From Emticicia agri (lineage in GTDB: Bacteria; Bacteroidota; Bacteroidia; Cytophagales; Spirosomataceae), in the NCBI RefSeq assembly GCF_004168285.1, contig NZ_SEWF01000010.1, forward strand, positions 62,001 to 126,000: a stretch of 64,000 bases of DNA. Reading direction: 5' to 3'. The notes beneath the pieces were generated by a model that did no database searches, was not told the origin of the DNA, and worked only from the letters and a program-made list of their open reading frames with translations. Positions 1 to 8,576 of this stretch are shown in pieces; within the stretch, counting starts at the first letter, position 1, and the number at the start of each line of letters is the position of its first letter. Made by a program: the position numbers and the translations under genes.

Positions 1-44
1 TAATTTGCCCAAAATCTTTTACAATTAAAATCATTCGGATAGTC

Positions 45-1808
45 ATGCTACAAAATCTTAAATTAGATACAACAGCAGAGAAAAACGTCAAAACCTGGTT
101 GAAAGGCAAGTATGACGAAGAAACCAAAACTGCCATTCAGAAACTTATTGCTGATAATAATGCTACGCAACTGACAGATTCTTTCTACAAAAATCTGGAG
201 TTCGGCACAGGTGGTATGCGGGGAGAAATTGGTGTGGGTTCTAATCGTATGAATAAATACACTGTTGGGGCAGCTACCCAGGGTTTAGCCAACTATCTGA
301 ACAAGGCTTTTCCGGGACAGGAAATAAAAGTAGCTATCGCCCACGACAGCCGTAATTTTTCTCCTGAGTTTGCCCGTGTAGCTGCCGATATTCTTTCGGC
401 CAATGGTATTACGGTTTATTTATATAAAGAACTTCGTCCTACGCCGCAGTTATCTTTTACAGTGCGTCAGTTAGGTTGCCAGAGTGGTATTGTAATCACA
501 GCTTCGCATAACCCGAGAGAATACAATGGCTATAAAGTGTATTGGGTAGATGGGTCGCAGGTAGTGGCCCCGCATGATAAAAATATTGTAGCAGAAGTAA
601 ATGCGATTACGAATGTAAAAGACATCAAGTTTAAAGGGGTAAAGAAACGCATAAAAATGATTGGCGAGGTGCTTGACAAAGCCTATCTGAAAGCAGTAAA
701 AAGCATTTCGGTGAACCCTCGTATGATTAAGCGCCAGTCTGATTTGAATATTGTTTTCTCTTCTATACATGGTACAGGTATTACAATGGTACCAAAAGCA
801 TTAGCGCAATTAGGTTTTACCAATGTAAATATTGTGGAAGAACAGGCAACTCCTGATGGCAACTTCCCGACTGTGGTTTATCCGAACCCGGAAGAACAAG
901 AAGCCATGAGTTTAGCTTTGAAAAAAGCCCAGGCAACCAATGCTGATTTGGTAATTGCGACTGACCCTGATGCCGACCGTGTGGGTATGGCTGTAAAAGA
1001 CCCGAAAGGCGAATGGCAGCTACTAAATGGGAATCAGGCAGCAAGTCTGATTATCTATTACTTGTTGAAAGCATGGAAAAAAGCTAAAAAACTGACAGGC
1101 AAAGAGTTTGTAGCCAAAACCATTGTAACAACCGATTTAATTGATGAAATGGCTGCCAAAGCAGGTGTTAATTGCTACAATACCCTGACAGGCTTCAAAT
1201 ACATTGCGCAGGTTATCAGAGAATTAGAAAGACAACAAACTTTTATAGGCGGTGGAGAAGAAAGCTATGGGTACCTGATTGGTGATAAAGTAAGGGACAA
1301 AGATGCCATTGCCAGTTGCGCCATGATTGCCGAATTAACCGCTTTTGCTAAAGATCAGGGCATCAGCTTATTCGATTTTTTAGCTGAAATGTATCAGAAA
1401 AATGGTTTCTATTACGAAGGTTTGATTTCGCTGACCAAAAAAGGTAAAACGGGCGCAGAAGAAATTCAGCAAATGATGGTTGATTTCAGAGCGAAACCGC
1501 CGAAGAGTCTGGCAGGGTCAAAAGTAATTCGTATGGATGATTATAAGGCTCTAACAACCACCGATTTAAAAACAGGCCAGACGACTGATATTCCATCGGG
1601 CAAAATGGGGATTGAATCATCAAACGTATTACAGTTCTTTACGGCTGATGGCACCAAGTTTACTTGTCGTCCGTCAGGTACTGAACCTAAAATCAAGTTT
1701 TATGTAGGTGTAAGAGCCAAACTGAAAAAGAAAGATGAATTTGATGCCACATTGGCCTCTTTGAAAGAAAAAGTAAAAACCATTCAGACAGAGTTGAATC
1801 TGGTTTAA
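45..1808 (+). CDS. Phospho-sugar mutase (phosphoglucomutase/phosphomannomutase)
   Basis: Cytoplasmic alpha-D-phosphohexomutase that interconverts hexose 1- and 6-phosphates through a phosphoserine enzyme. The 587-aa protein shows all four family signatures: the active-site serine loop TASHNP (Ser about 154), the metal loop DPDADRVG (about 307-314), the sugar-binding loop GGGEESYG (about 402-409) and the C-terminal phosphate-binding RPSGTEP (about 542-548). Length and layout match the long PGM2/ManB-like branch common in Bacteroidota, so glucose 1-phosphate is the likelier main substrate, but mannose or a pentose phosphate cannot be excluded. It is a single gene, followed by a hairpin terminator. 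Only 44 bp lie upstream in the window, so its promoter may be outside. Confidence 0.93.
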   Translation: MLQNLKLDTTAEKNVKTWLKGKYDEETKTAIQKLIADNNATQLTDSFYKNLEFGTGGMRGEIGVGSNRMNKYTVGAATQGLANYLNKAFPGQEIKVAIAHDSRNFSPEFARVAADILSANGITVYLYKELRPTPQLSFTVRQLGCQSGIVITASHNPREYNGYKVYWVDGSQVVAPHDKNIVAEVNAITNVKDIKFKGVKKRIKMIGEVLDKAYLKAVKSISVNPRMIKRQSDLNIVFSSIHGTGITMVPKALAQLGFTNVNIVEEQATPDGNFPTVVYPNPEEQEAMSLALKKAQATNADLVIATDPDADRVGMAVKDPKGEWQLLNGNQAASLIIYYLLKAWKKAKKLTGKEFVAKTIVTTDLIDEMAAKAGVNCYNTLTGFKYIAQVIRELERQQTFIGGGEESYGYLIGDKVRDKDAIASCAMIAELTAFAKDQGISLFDFLAEMYQKNGFYYEGLISLTKKGKTGAEEIQQMMVDFRAKPPKSLAGSKVIRMDDYKALTTTDLKTGQTTDIPSGKMGIESSNVLQFFTADGTKFTCRPSGTEPKIKFYVGVRAKLKKKDEFDATLASLKEKVKTIQTELNLV

Positions 1809-1813
1809 CTGAT

Positions 1814-1857
1814 ATAAATGTCCGGTTTAAACAATAAGCCGGATATTTATCTTTTAT
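1814..1857 (+). terminator. Rho-independent terminator after the phosphohexomutase gene
   Basis: A 12-bp imperfect stem (ATAAATGTCCGG at 1814-1825 against its complement at 1839-1850, one G-U pair) has a 13-nt loop and is followed by a short T-rich tract. It lies a few bases after the stop codon. Confidence 0.6.
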
Positions 1858-2046
1858 AAGCCTTTTATTCATTTTTTCTATTTGTATTTCCACATTTCTT
1901 TACTTAAACTACCTCATTTTGGTACGCAAATTGCTTCGTCAAGAGGGTAAACGATTAACAAATAATAGGTACTACTTTTAGATTCCCATTTTAAAATGTA
2001 TTTTTACATCCCAAGGTTAACCTATTTTAATCTACCAATTTCGCTG

Positions 2047-3225
2047 ATGCCAAAGCCGCTTTTAATAATTGTTTTGATAACTTTATTTGTCAATGCAACT
2101 GCTCATAGTCAAACGACAGGCACTCCCCGAAAAGCAACTCCCTTTAAGGCTAAAATTACCCGTGTCGAAATAGCAGGGCGTGATATGCCAACTCAGGAAA
2201 ACTACCATGTTGATTATGACAATAATGTGCTTGAATTTGATTTGTCTGCAACTCCTGCACAACCTGATTTAAGTTTCAAGTATCGTATTATTGAGAACAG
2301 TTTTGAGGGAGCCAAGCCCTCTGCCTGGTTTACTACCAAGAAAACCTCGGTAAAAGTTGATAGTCTTAAACCGGCTGTTTATCATTTTGAACTGGTAGCC
2401 ATAGATGCCAATAAAAAAGAAAGTGCCCCTGCCATAGTTGAATTTAAGATAGAATATCCTTGGTGGCGGTCGTGGTGGTTCTGGGGTTCTTGTTTCATTA
2501 CTTTGTTTGGTTTGTTTTATGGCAGAGAGCGTTTCCTGAAATTCTGGTCAGATGAAGAGCAGAGACATCATCGTCAGGTTACGGAGTTAGAGTTACGAAC
2601 CTTACAGTTACAAATGAATCCACACTTTGTATTTAATGCCCTGAATGCCGTACAAAGTTTTATTCTGAATCGTGATACAATCTCTGCCAATAATTATTTA
2701 TCGAAATTTGCCAATCTGATTAGGCTCTTTTTAGATTCGTCTCGTAGTAAGTATATTACTATTGCAGATGAAATAAAGCTGTTAAGTCTTTATATAGAAA
2801 TAGAAATGTTGCGTTTTGAGAATAAGTTTGAATTTCATTTGAATGTAGCTCCTGATGTGAATCGCTTTGTTGAAATTCCAACCATGATTCTGCAACCTTT
2901 TATCGAAAATGCGATTAATCACGGTCTCCGATACAAAGAAACCAAAGGTAATTTATACATGAGTTTCGTAATTCAGGGAAAATATCTCGTATGCAGAATA
3001 GAAGACGATGGTGTTGGTAGAGAGCGAGCCAAACAGATTCAGTCGAAATCGAGGAAAGGATATAAATCACAGGGTCTGAAAATTACCGAAGAACGCCTGC
3101 AGACTTTTAATTTAATTAATGATGCAGACATTCATTTTCTGGTAGAAGACCGCTTGAAACCCCCTTACGAACCGGGAGCTGATATTGGCACGACAATTGA
3201 AATTAAATTTCCAAAATTTGGTTAA
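2047..3225 (+). CDS. LytS-type sensor histidine kinase
   Basis: Membrane sensor kinase of the His_kinase (PF06580)/HATPase_c type that pairs with LytTR regulators. The frame is open from 1996, but the ATG at 2047 gives a better signal peptide (MPKPLLIIVLITLF), so I use that start. Then come an extracytoplasmic region of about 110 residues without a recognised domain, one membrane span rich in Trp/Phe at about residues 137-158, and the kinase core. The phospho-acceptor His is in QMNPHFVFNALN (about 193), the N-box is ENAINHGL and the G-box is EDDGVGRERA. The LytTR response regulator 155 bp downstream is the obvious partner. The signal sensed is unknown. Confidence 0.9.
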   Translation: MPKPLLIIVLITLFVNATAHSQTTGTPRKATPFKAKITRVEIAGRDMPTQENYHVDYDNNVLEFDLSATPAQPDLSFKYRIIENSFEGAKPSAWFTTKKTSVKVDSLKPAVYHFELVAIDANKKESAPAIVEFKIEYPWWRSWWFWGSCFITLFGLFYGRERFLKFWSDEEQRHHRQVTELELRTLQLQMNPHFVFNALNAVQSFILNRDTISANNYLSKFANLIRLFLDSSRSKYITIADEIKLLSLYIEIEMLRFENKFEFHLNVAPDVNRFVEIPTMILQPFIENAINHGLRYKETKGNLYMSFVIQGKYLVCRIEDDGVGRERAKQIQSKSRKGYKSQGLKITEERLQTFNLINDADIHFLVEDRLKPPYEPGADIGTTIEIKFPKFG

Positions 3226-3304
3226 TTTGGAATGTTTCTTTTCTTTTGTACTTAGTAAGTATCCCTCTCCCTATACATATAAATTATTATCTGTTAAATA
3301 TTTG

Positions 3305-3364
3305 TGTGGCTATTGGCATAAGTCCTATGGCTGGTGTCAATCTTATTGACTTAGAGTAAACTTG
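3305..3364 (+). promoter_or_regulatory. Possible LytTR-type direct repeat and -7 box before the response regulator
   Basis: Two 13-bp half-sites, TGTGGCTATTGGC (3305) and TATGGCTGGTGTC (3326), match at 9 of 13 positions and repeat with a 21-bp period, the spacing used by LytTR domains. A TAAACTTG box (3357-3364, one mismatch to TAnnTTTG) follows, 17 bp before the ATG at 3381. The similarity is modest, so this is tentative. Confidence 0.3.
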
Positions 3365-3380
3365 TAAACAAATCCTTTTT

Positions 3381-4133
3381 ATGTATAAGGCTATTATAGT
3401 TGATGACGAAAATCGAAGTGTTGAAACCTTAAGCAGTATCATTTACCTGTTCTGTTCATCAGAGATTGAGGTAATTGGTACGGCTAATTCAATACAAGAG
3501 GCGTATCAGCTTATTCAGGAAAAATCGCCCGATATTGTTTTTTTAGATGTGGAGATGCCTCATGGCAGCGGTTTTGACTTGTTAGAAAAATTCACTAATC
3601 CTAAATTTGAAGTTATTTTTACCACCGGCTTCGACCACTATGCTGTTACAGCTATCAAATTCAGTGCTTTAGATTATTTATTGAAACCTATCAATATCGA
3701 AGAACTGAAGCAGGCTATTGCCAAAGCGAAAGACCGTATTGAAAAGAAAAATAATCAGCAGAATTTTGACCATCTGATACAGAATTTGCGGAACCCCCGC
3801 GACAAAACGAATAAAATACCCTTACCTATTCTGAATGGGTTTCAGTTTGTACCTGTCAATAACATTATCTATTGCGAAGCCGACGAAGACTATACACATA
3901 TTTATCTGAACGATAACCAAAAAATTACAGTCTCTAAAAGCATCAAAGACTTTGAAGATTTATTGGCCAGCTATGATTTTTTCCGTATTCACCATTCTTT
4001 TTTAGTTAACCGAGACTATATAAAGAGATATACCAAAGGCGAAGGTGGTACAATTACTACCGAGCAAGGCACCGAACTCCCGGTTTCACGTCGCCGGAAA
4101 TCAGAGTTTCTGGAATGGTTGAGCAATATTTAG
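3381..4133 (+). CDS. LytTR-family response regulator
   Basis: Cytoplasmic transcription regulator. The N-terminal receiver domain (about 1-120) has the phospho-acceptor Asp56 in VFLDVEMP and the conserved Lys in LLKPINIEEL. The C-terminal LytTR DNA-binding domain (about 145-248) has the typical HHSFLVNRDYI and PVSRRRKSEF segments. At 250 aa it is standard for the family. It follows the LytS-type kinase on the same strand and ends 107 bp before a strong terminator. Likely targets are its own promoter region and the LytTR-only gene downstream, judged from direct repeats at both places. That link is inference. Confidence 0.93.
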   Translation: MYKAIIVDDENRSVETLSSIIYLFCSSEIEVIGTANSIQEAYQLIQEKSPDIVFLDVEMPHGSGFDLLEKFTNPKFEVIFTTGFDHYAVTAIKFSALDYLLKPINIEELKQAIAKAKDRIEKKNNQQNFDHLIQNLRNPRDKTNKIPLPILNGFQFVPVNNIIYCEADEDYTHIYLNDNQKITVSKSIKDFEDLLASYDFFRIHHSFLVNRDYIKRYTKGEGGTITTEQGTELPVSRRRKSEFLEWLSNI

Positions 4134-4239
4134 GATTAATCTCAGGAGATTTCTTTTTCTTTCAAAAATATGAGTAAAATTTATTGCAAATTTTAATTGC
4201 CTGTCGGTAAAATCTGGCATGCTTTTTATACTTATTACA

Positions 4240-4274
4240 GGTGCAGAAACGATTGTTTCTGCACCTTTTTTTTT
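4240..4274 (+). terminator. Strong rho-independent terminator
   Basis: A perfect 11-bp stem (GGTGCAGAAAC, loop GATT, complement) ends at 4265 and is followed by nine T residues. It closes the kinase/response-regulator unit. Confidence 0.92.
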
Positions 4275-4420
4275 GGCTTTTGGGGTCAGAATTTCTGTTT
4301 ATAGACGTATCCGCTTAATAATTTTCTCTTAGAAATATCAAAATAAAACACCCAATTATGCAAAAAGAAATTTTCAGTACAGTTTTTTAACTTCGTAAAA
4401 AGTTCGATTATTTAAGATTA

Positions 4421-4454
4421 TCTGCCACTTATCTAATTTATTCTGCCACTTACC
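4421..4454 (+). promoter_or_regulatory. 21-bp-period direct repeat, probable LytTR operator
   Basis: TCTGCCACTTATC (4421-4433) and TCTGCCACTTACC (4442-4454) differ at one of 13 bases and start exactly 21 bp apart, two helical turns. Such direct repeats are the usual target shape for LytTR domains. They lie about 76 bp before the LytTR-only gene at 4530, between the terminator and its start, so autoregulation or control by the regulator at 3381 is likely. I see no gene in 4134-4529. Confidence 0.6.
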
Positions 4455-4529
4455 GAATCGTTGTTGTAATAGTTATACGTCAAGATTAACTTGCTATAAA
4501 ATTCAACAATTTTAAAGCTTTCCTTAAGA

Positions 4530-5000
4530 ATGAATAAGCTAATTTATAAGACGCCGTTCAGTGCTGAAGGGTTTACGGTTGTCCAAAATGTGGAAAGCCA
4601 AGCTACTGGAGCGAATATGTCCATGCGAGTTGCTGGCAAGCGTAACATGGTTAAGCTCGGTGATATTCTATACCTGAAGAGCGCAAAAAATTACACAATT
4701 TTTAAGCTGGCCGATGGGAGAGAAATTATTAGTTCTAAAACGTTAAGAATCTTTGAAGAAGAATTAGACGAGATTACTAATTTTGTGAGACTTCACCGTT
4801 CGTATATCATTAACTTAGAACACGTAAAAGATTTATATTTTAATTGTCGTGGAGGAGAAGTCCTGATACATGACGAGAAAATTCTTATATCAAGAAGAAA
4901 AGCTGCGGAGTTTCGCCGTAAGTACAGAAGATTCTTACGCACAACCGGGCAGAATGTTACTTCTACAATCAAATTAAAGACAACAATCCGGATGTCCTAA
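4530..5000 (+). CDS. LytTR DNA-binding domain protein without receiver
   Basis: A 156-aa cytoplasmic protein with a single LytTR domain at about residues 35-140 (GDILYLKSAKNYTIF, VRLHRSYIINLEHV and ILISRRKAAEFRRKYRRFL are recognisable). It has no receiver or sensor domain, so it cannot be phosphorylated in the usual way. It may act as a downstream amplifier, a competitor for DNA, or a partner of the response regulator encoded upstream. The N-terminal 30 residues are not recognisable. It is monocistronic between two terminators and is preceded by a 21-bp-period direct repeat. A similar solo LytTR protein occurs at 36053. Confidence 0.88.
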   Translation: MNKLIYKTPFSAEGFTVVQNVESQATGANMSMRVAGKRNMVKLGDILYLKSAKNYTIFKLADGREIISSKTLRIFEEELDEITNFVRLHRSYIINLEHVKDLYFNCRGGEVLIHDEKILISRRKAAEFRRKYRRFLRTTGQNVTSTIKLKTTIRMS

Positions 5001-5040
5001 AAACATTCGTAATATTATTTTTTACTTTTTGGGTTACGAT

Positions 5041-5077
5041 AATAAAGTGCTGGCTAATCTGGCACTTTATTTTTTTG
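5041..5077 (+). terminator. Rho-independent terminator after the LytTR-only gene
   Basis: The stem ATAAAGTGC (5042-5050) pairs with 5062-5070 across an 11-nt loop and runs into a T tract. The remaining gap, 5078-5310, has no gene that I can recognise. It should hold the promoter of the rhamnose gene at 5311, but no clear -33/-7 pair was found. Confidence 0.8.
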
Positions 5078-5310
5078 GGGTATTCCAAACTTTTATCTGC
5101 TTAAATCTTTCTGCGAAAAGCTATATCTTACAGGAGAGTACATGAAGATTTTTGAAAAAAAATCTTCAAATTTGTAGTTGATAGTAGATTATGTTTAAAC
5201 ATCCTGATTCAACCTATACATCTTGCCTTTCTGGCTATCCCATGTGGTTAGAATGCTATATTTTAAATATAATCTTGTAGATTAAATAGTAACGCAAATC
5301 TTAATAACAC

Positions 5311-7392
5311 ATGGAAAATACCCTAACATTCAAGTATGTTAGCTACCTATGGGACGACAACAAAGCCGCTGAATTAGCCAATAATGAAGTTGATTTATTT
5401 ATTTATCGCTCTAATCTTTTAGGAGCAGATTTAAGACTAACCAACTATGCCGGAGGCAATACTTCCTGCAAAATTACAGAAACAGACCCGCTTACAGGCG
5501 AACCTGTAGAAGTAATGTGGGTGAAAGGCTCTGGTGGAGATATTGGTACCCTTACCAAAAAAGGTTGTGCCAATTTATATGTTGACCGTTTACATGCCCT
5601 AAAAAAACGATACAGAGGACTGGCCTTTGAAGATGAAATGGTAGGGCTATTCGACCATTGTTTATTTGACCCCAAGTGTGCTGCTCCCTCTATAGATACG
5701 CCCCTGCACGGATTATTGCCGTTTAAACATATTGACCACCTGCACCCTGACGCCCTGATTGCTATTGCCGCAAGTAAAGATGGTGAAAAGATTATGAAAG
5801 AAATCTGGGGTGATACTATGGCCTGGCTGCCCTGGCAACGCCCCGGTTTTGATTTAGGTCTGCAACTGGAGCAAACCGTAAAAGAAAATCCGAACCTGAG
5901 AGGTGTTATATTAGGTGGTCATGGGTTATTTACATGGGGTGATACTTCTTATGATTCTTACATCAATACGTTAGAAGTGATTGAAATGGCATCGGTATAT
6001 CTCGAAGAAAACTATGGCAAGAAACGTCCGGTTTTTGGGGGTGCTAAAGGAGAATCAAAAGCTGCCGATGATAGAAAAACAGCTGCCGCAGAGGTGATGC
6101 CTACCCTAAGAGGATTAGCCTCAAGCTATAGAAGAATGGTAGGACATTTTACCGATGATGCCCGTGTGTTAGAGTTTGTGAACTCGCATGATTTAGAAAG
6201 GCTTGCCCAAAAAGGCACAAGCTGCCCTGACCACTTTCTGCGTACCAAAATCCGTCCGCTTGTATTAAAAGGAACAGATAAAGCAGAAATAGAAGCACAG
6301 TTTGAAGCCTACAGAGCCGACTATTTAGCCTATTACGAACGTTGCAAGCATCCGAATAGTCCGGCGGTCAGAGATACCAATCCTGTGGTAATTCTGTATC
6401 CGGGCGTAGGTATGTTTTCTTTTGCCAAAGATAAACAAACAGCCCGTGTGGCCTCAGAATTTTATATCAATGCCATTAACGTAATGAAAGGTGCCGAGGC
6501 TATTTCTGAATACGTAGGGTTAAGCGAGCAGGAAGCCTTTAATATTGAGTACTGGCTGTTGGAAGAAGCCAAACTTCAACGAATGCCTAAGCCTAAATCA
6601 TTGTCAGGCAAAATAGCTTTTGTTACAGGTGGTACAGGTGGTATCGGCAAAGCTATTTGTGAAGAATTATTAGTAGAAGGTGCCTGTGTGATAGCCGCAG
6701 ATCGTGACCGACTGGAAGAAACACAAACAGAACTTCGGAAGAAATATGGCAAAGATGTAGTGCTGACCGCAAAAATTGATGTAACCCAATCTGAGCCTAT
6801 TGCAGAAGCGCTTAAACAGGGTATTTTGCAGTTTGGTGGAGTAGATATCGTAGTTAATTGTGCCGGACTATCTATCTCTAAACCATTAGAAGACCACACG
6901 TTGGCCGATTGGAATATTTTGCAGGATGTATTAGTAAAAGGCCAGTTTTTAGTATCGCAAGAGGCTGTAAAAATTATGCGTAAACAGGCTTTAGACGGAG
7001 ACATTGTAAACATTGCCAGTAAAAATGCACTTTTTGCCGGACCTAACAATGTAGGTTATGGCACAGCTAAAGCTGCACAGGCACACATGAGCCGCCTGTT
7101 AGCCGCAGAACTTGGTAAAGACAAGATACGTGTAAATACGGTTAACCCTGATGCTGTATTGCGTGGCAGTAAAATATGGGAAGGTGAATGGGCAGAAGGA
7201 CGTGCCAAAGCCTATGGTATTAATGTAGAAGATTTACCTAAAATGTATGCTGCCCGAACCCTGTTAGGCGAAGAAATACTAACAGAAGATATTGCCAAAG
7301 CAGTGAGGGTATTTGTAGACGGAAGTCTATCAAAATCAACCGGAAACATTCTGAATGTAGATGGTGGTGTAGCAGTTGCTTTTGTGAGATAA
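5311..7392 (+). CDS. rhaEW: Bifunctional rhamnulose-1-phosphate aldolase/lactaldehyde dehydrogenase (RhaEW type)
   Basis: A 693-aa fusion. The N-terminal half (about 1-420) is a class II aldolase/adducin-type domain, with PSIDTPLHGLLPF and the His-bearing LGGHGLFTWGD near the metal site. The C-terminal half (about 430-693) is a short-chain dehydrogenase with the NAD loop GGTGGIGK (from Gly440), Ser570 and catalytic Tyr583/Lys587 in YGTAK. In characterised YuxG/RhaEW proteins this fusion splits L-rhamnulose 1-phosphate into DHAP and L-lactaldehyde and oxidises the lactaldehyde to L-lactate. The context fits: an isomerase of rhamnose type and an L-lactate oxidation operon follow. No rhamnulokinase is in this window. 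Confidence 0.88.
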   Translation: MENTLTFKYVSYLWDDNKAAELANNEVDLFIYRSNLLGADLRLTNYAGGNTSCKITETDPLTGEPVEVMWVKGSGGDIGTLTKKGCANLYVDRLHALKKRYRGLAFEDEMVGLFDHCLFDPKCAAPSIDTPLHGLLPFKHIDHLHPDALIAIAASKDGEKIMKEIWGDTMAWLPWQRPGFDLGLQLEQTVKENPNLRGVILGGHGLFTWGDTSYDSYINTLEVIEMASVYLEENYGKKRPVFGGAKGESKAADDRKTAAAEVMPTLRGLASSYRRMVGHFTDDARVLEFVNSHDLERLAQKGTSCPDHFLRTKIRPLVLKGTDKAEIEAQFEAYRADYLAYYERCKHPNSPAVRDTNPVVILYPGVGMFSFAKDKQTARVASEFYINAINVMKGAEAISEYVGLSEQEAFNIEYWLLEEAKLQRMPKPKSLSGKIAFVTGGTGGIGKAICEELLVEGACVIAADRDRLEETQTELRKKYGKDVVLTAKIDVTQSEPIAEALKQGILQFGGVDIVVNCAGLSISKPLEDHTLADWNILQDVLVKGQFLVSQEAVKIMRKQALDGDIVNIASKNALFAGPNNVGYGTAKAAQAHMSRLLAAELGKDKIRVNTVNPDAVLRGSKIWEGEWAEGRAKAYGINVEDLPKMYAARTLLGEEILTEDIAKAVRVFVDGSLSKSTGNILNVDGGVAVAFVR

Positions 7393-7398
7393 ACTCAA

Positions 7399-7516
7399 CC
7401 TCACTCCACTCCTGCTGGAGAGGAGCTAAAAAATCTTATTCTTGTGCATTCAACCCAACTGTGGAGAAGAGAGCTAAAAGTCCCTCTCCCGGTCGGGAGA
7501 GGGATTTAGGGTGAGG
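7399..7516. repeat. Imperfect palindromic repeat element
   Basis: The 146-bp gap between two rhamnose genes is filled by palindromic sequence. A perfect 10-bp stem (TCCCTCTCCC at 7481-7490, loop GGTC, complement at 7495-7504) is flanked by outer arms CCTCAC (7399-7404) and GTGAGG (7511-7516), with two degenerate GGAGA-GAGCTAAAA units in between. It resembles dispersed CCTCACCC/CCCTCTCC-type repeats seen in many bacterial genomes. There is no T tract, so it is not a standard terminator. Confidence 0.6.
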
Positions 7517-7538
7517 CGTTTTAAAATTATTCGGAAAA

Positions 7539-8549
7539 ATGTATAAACTACAACTTAACCCCAATGATAAGACCCCTAAGTACAAGCAGATTGTACGGTC
7601 TATTACTGTGGATATAGAGCGAAGTGTATTAAGGAAAAATGAGCAGCTACCCTCTATCAGCGAGTTAAGTGAAGAATATTATCTGGCACGGGATACTGTA
7701 GAAAAGGCTTATCGCGAGTTAAAAGAGCACGGATATATCACGGCAGTTCAGGGCAAAGGGTTTTATGTAAATGGCAAAGAGCATAACAAAATGCGGATTC
7801 TGCTGATTTTCAATAAACTGAGCTCTTATAAAAAACTGATTTATTATGCCTTTTTAAAGGTATTGGGAGATAAAGCTACGGTGGACTTACAAATACACCA
7901 TTATAATGCCCGCATTTTTGAGGAAATTATAGACAAGAATCTGGGCAAGTATAATTATTATGTAATTATGCCACATTTTTTTCCTGAAACTGACAAATCT
8001 TTAGCCTTAAAAACAATAGAAAAAGTACCGGCTGAAGAGTTGGTTTTTTTAGACAAAGATTTACCAGAATACACCAAATCTATTCTAAGTGTTTATCAGG
8101 ACTTTGAAAATGATATTTTTGATGCTTTAGAGTCTGCGAATGATTTGCTCGAAAAATATCAGCGCATCGTATTGATTTTTCCGAGCGATGGCAACTATCC
8201 ACGTGAAATTGTAACAGGCTTCCGTTTCTTCTGTATTAATTCTCATAAAGAATATACCATTAAAGAGAATGCTTTTGATGAAATCCTGCAACCCAAAACG
8301 GCTTATGTGGTAGTAGAAGAAACCGATCTTGCGGAATTAATTAAGAAAACCAGACAAGCCAATTATATCATAGGGCAAGATATAGGCGTTGTTTCTTTTA
8401 ATGAAACCACTTTGAAAGAATTATTAGAAATTACAGTTATTACCACCGATTTTGAAACAATGGGCCGAACAGCGGCAGCCTTGTTATTAGATAAAAAACA
8501 AATAAAAGTAAAAAACCCATTTTATATTATCCGACGCAAGAGCCTTTAA
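7539..8549 (+). CDS. GntR-family transcriptional regulator with LacI-type sensor domain
   Basis: A 336-aa repressor or activator. The N-terminal winged helix of GntR type (about 1-75) includes LPSISELSEEYYLARDTVEKAY and ends in GYITAVQGKGFYV. The C-terminal part (about 85-336) looks like a periplasmic-binding/LacI-type sugar-sensing fold, as in AraR-like regulators. It sits between the RhaEW fusion and the sugar isomerase, 27 bp before the latter, so it is most likely the local regulator responding to rhamnose or a pathway intermediate. The effector is inferred from position only. Confidence 0.85.
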   Translation: MYKLQLNPNDKTPKYKQIVRSITVDIERSVLRKNEQLPSISELSEEYYLARDTVEKAYRELKEHGYITAVQGKGFYVNGKEHNKMRILLIFNKLSSYKKLIYYAFLKVLGDKATVDLQIHHYNARIFEEIIDKNLGKYNYYVIMPHFFPETDKSLALKTIEKVPAEELVFLDKDLPEYTKSILSVYQDFENDIFDALESANDLLEKYQRIVLIFPSDGNYPREIVTGFRFFCINSHKEYTIKENAFDEILQPKTAYVVVEETDLAELIKKTRQANYIIGQDIGVVSFNETTLKELLEITVITTDFETMGRTAAALLLDKKQIKVKNPFYIIRRKSL

Positions 8550-8576
8550 ACAAGCTCAATCAAAACCTGTTCAGAC

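Noticed and set aside
1891-1925. Direct repeat before the first LytS kinase as a LytTR site
   Set aside because: CACATTTCTTTAC and CTCATTTTGGTAC match at 9 of 13, but with a 22-bp period and T-rich content, so chance is likely.
7481-7504. Hairpin as a normal rho-independent terminator
   Set aside because: The stem is strong, but no T tract follows. It fits a dispersed repeat better.
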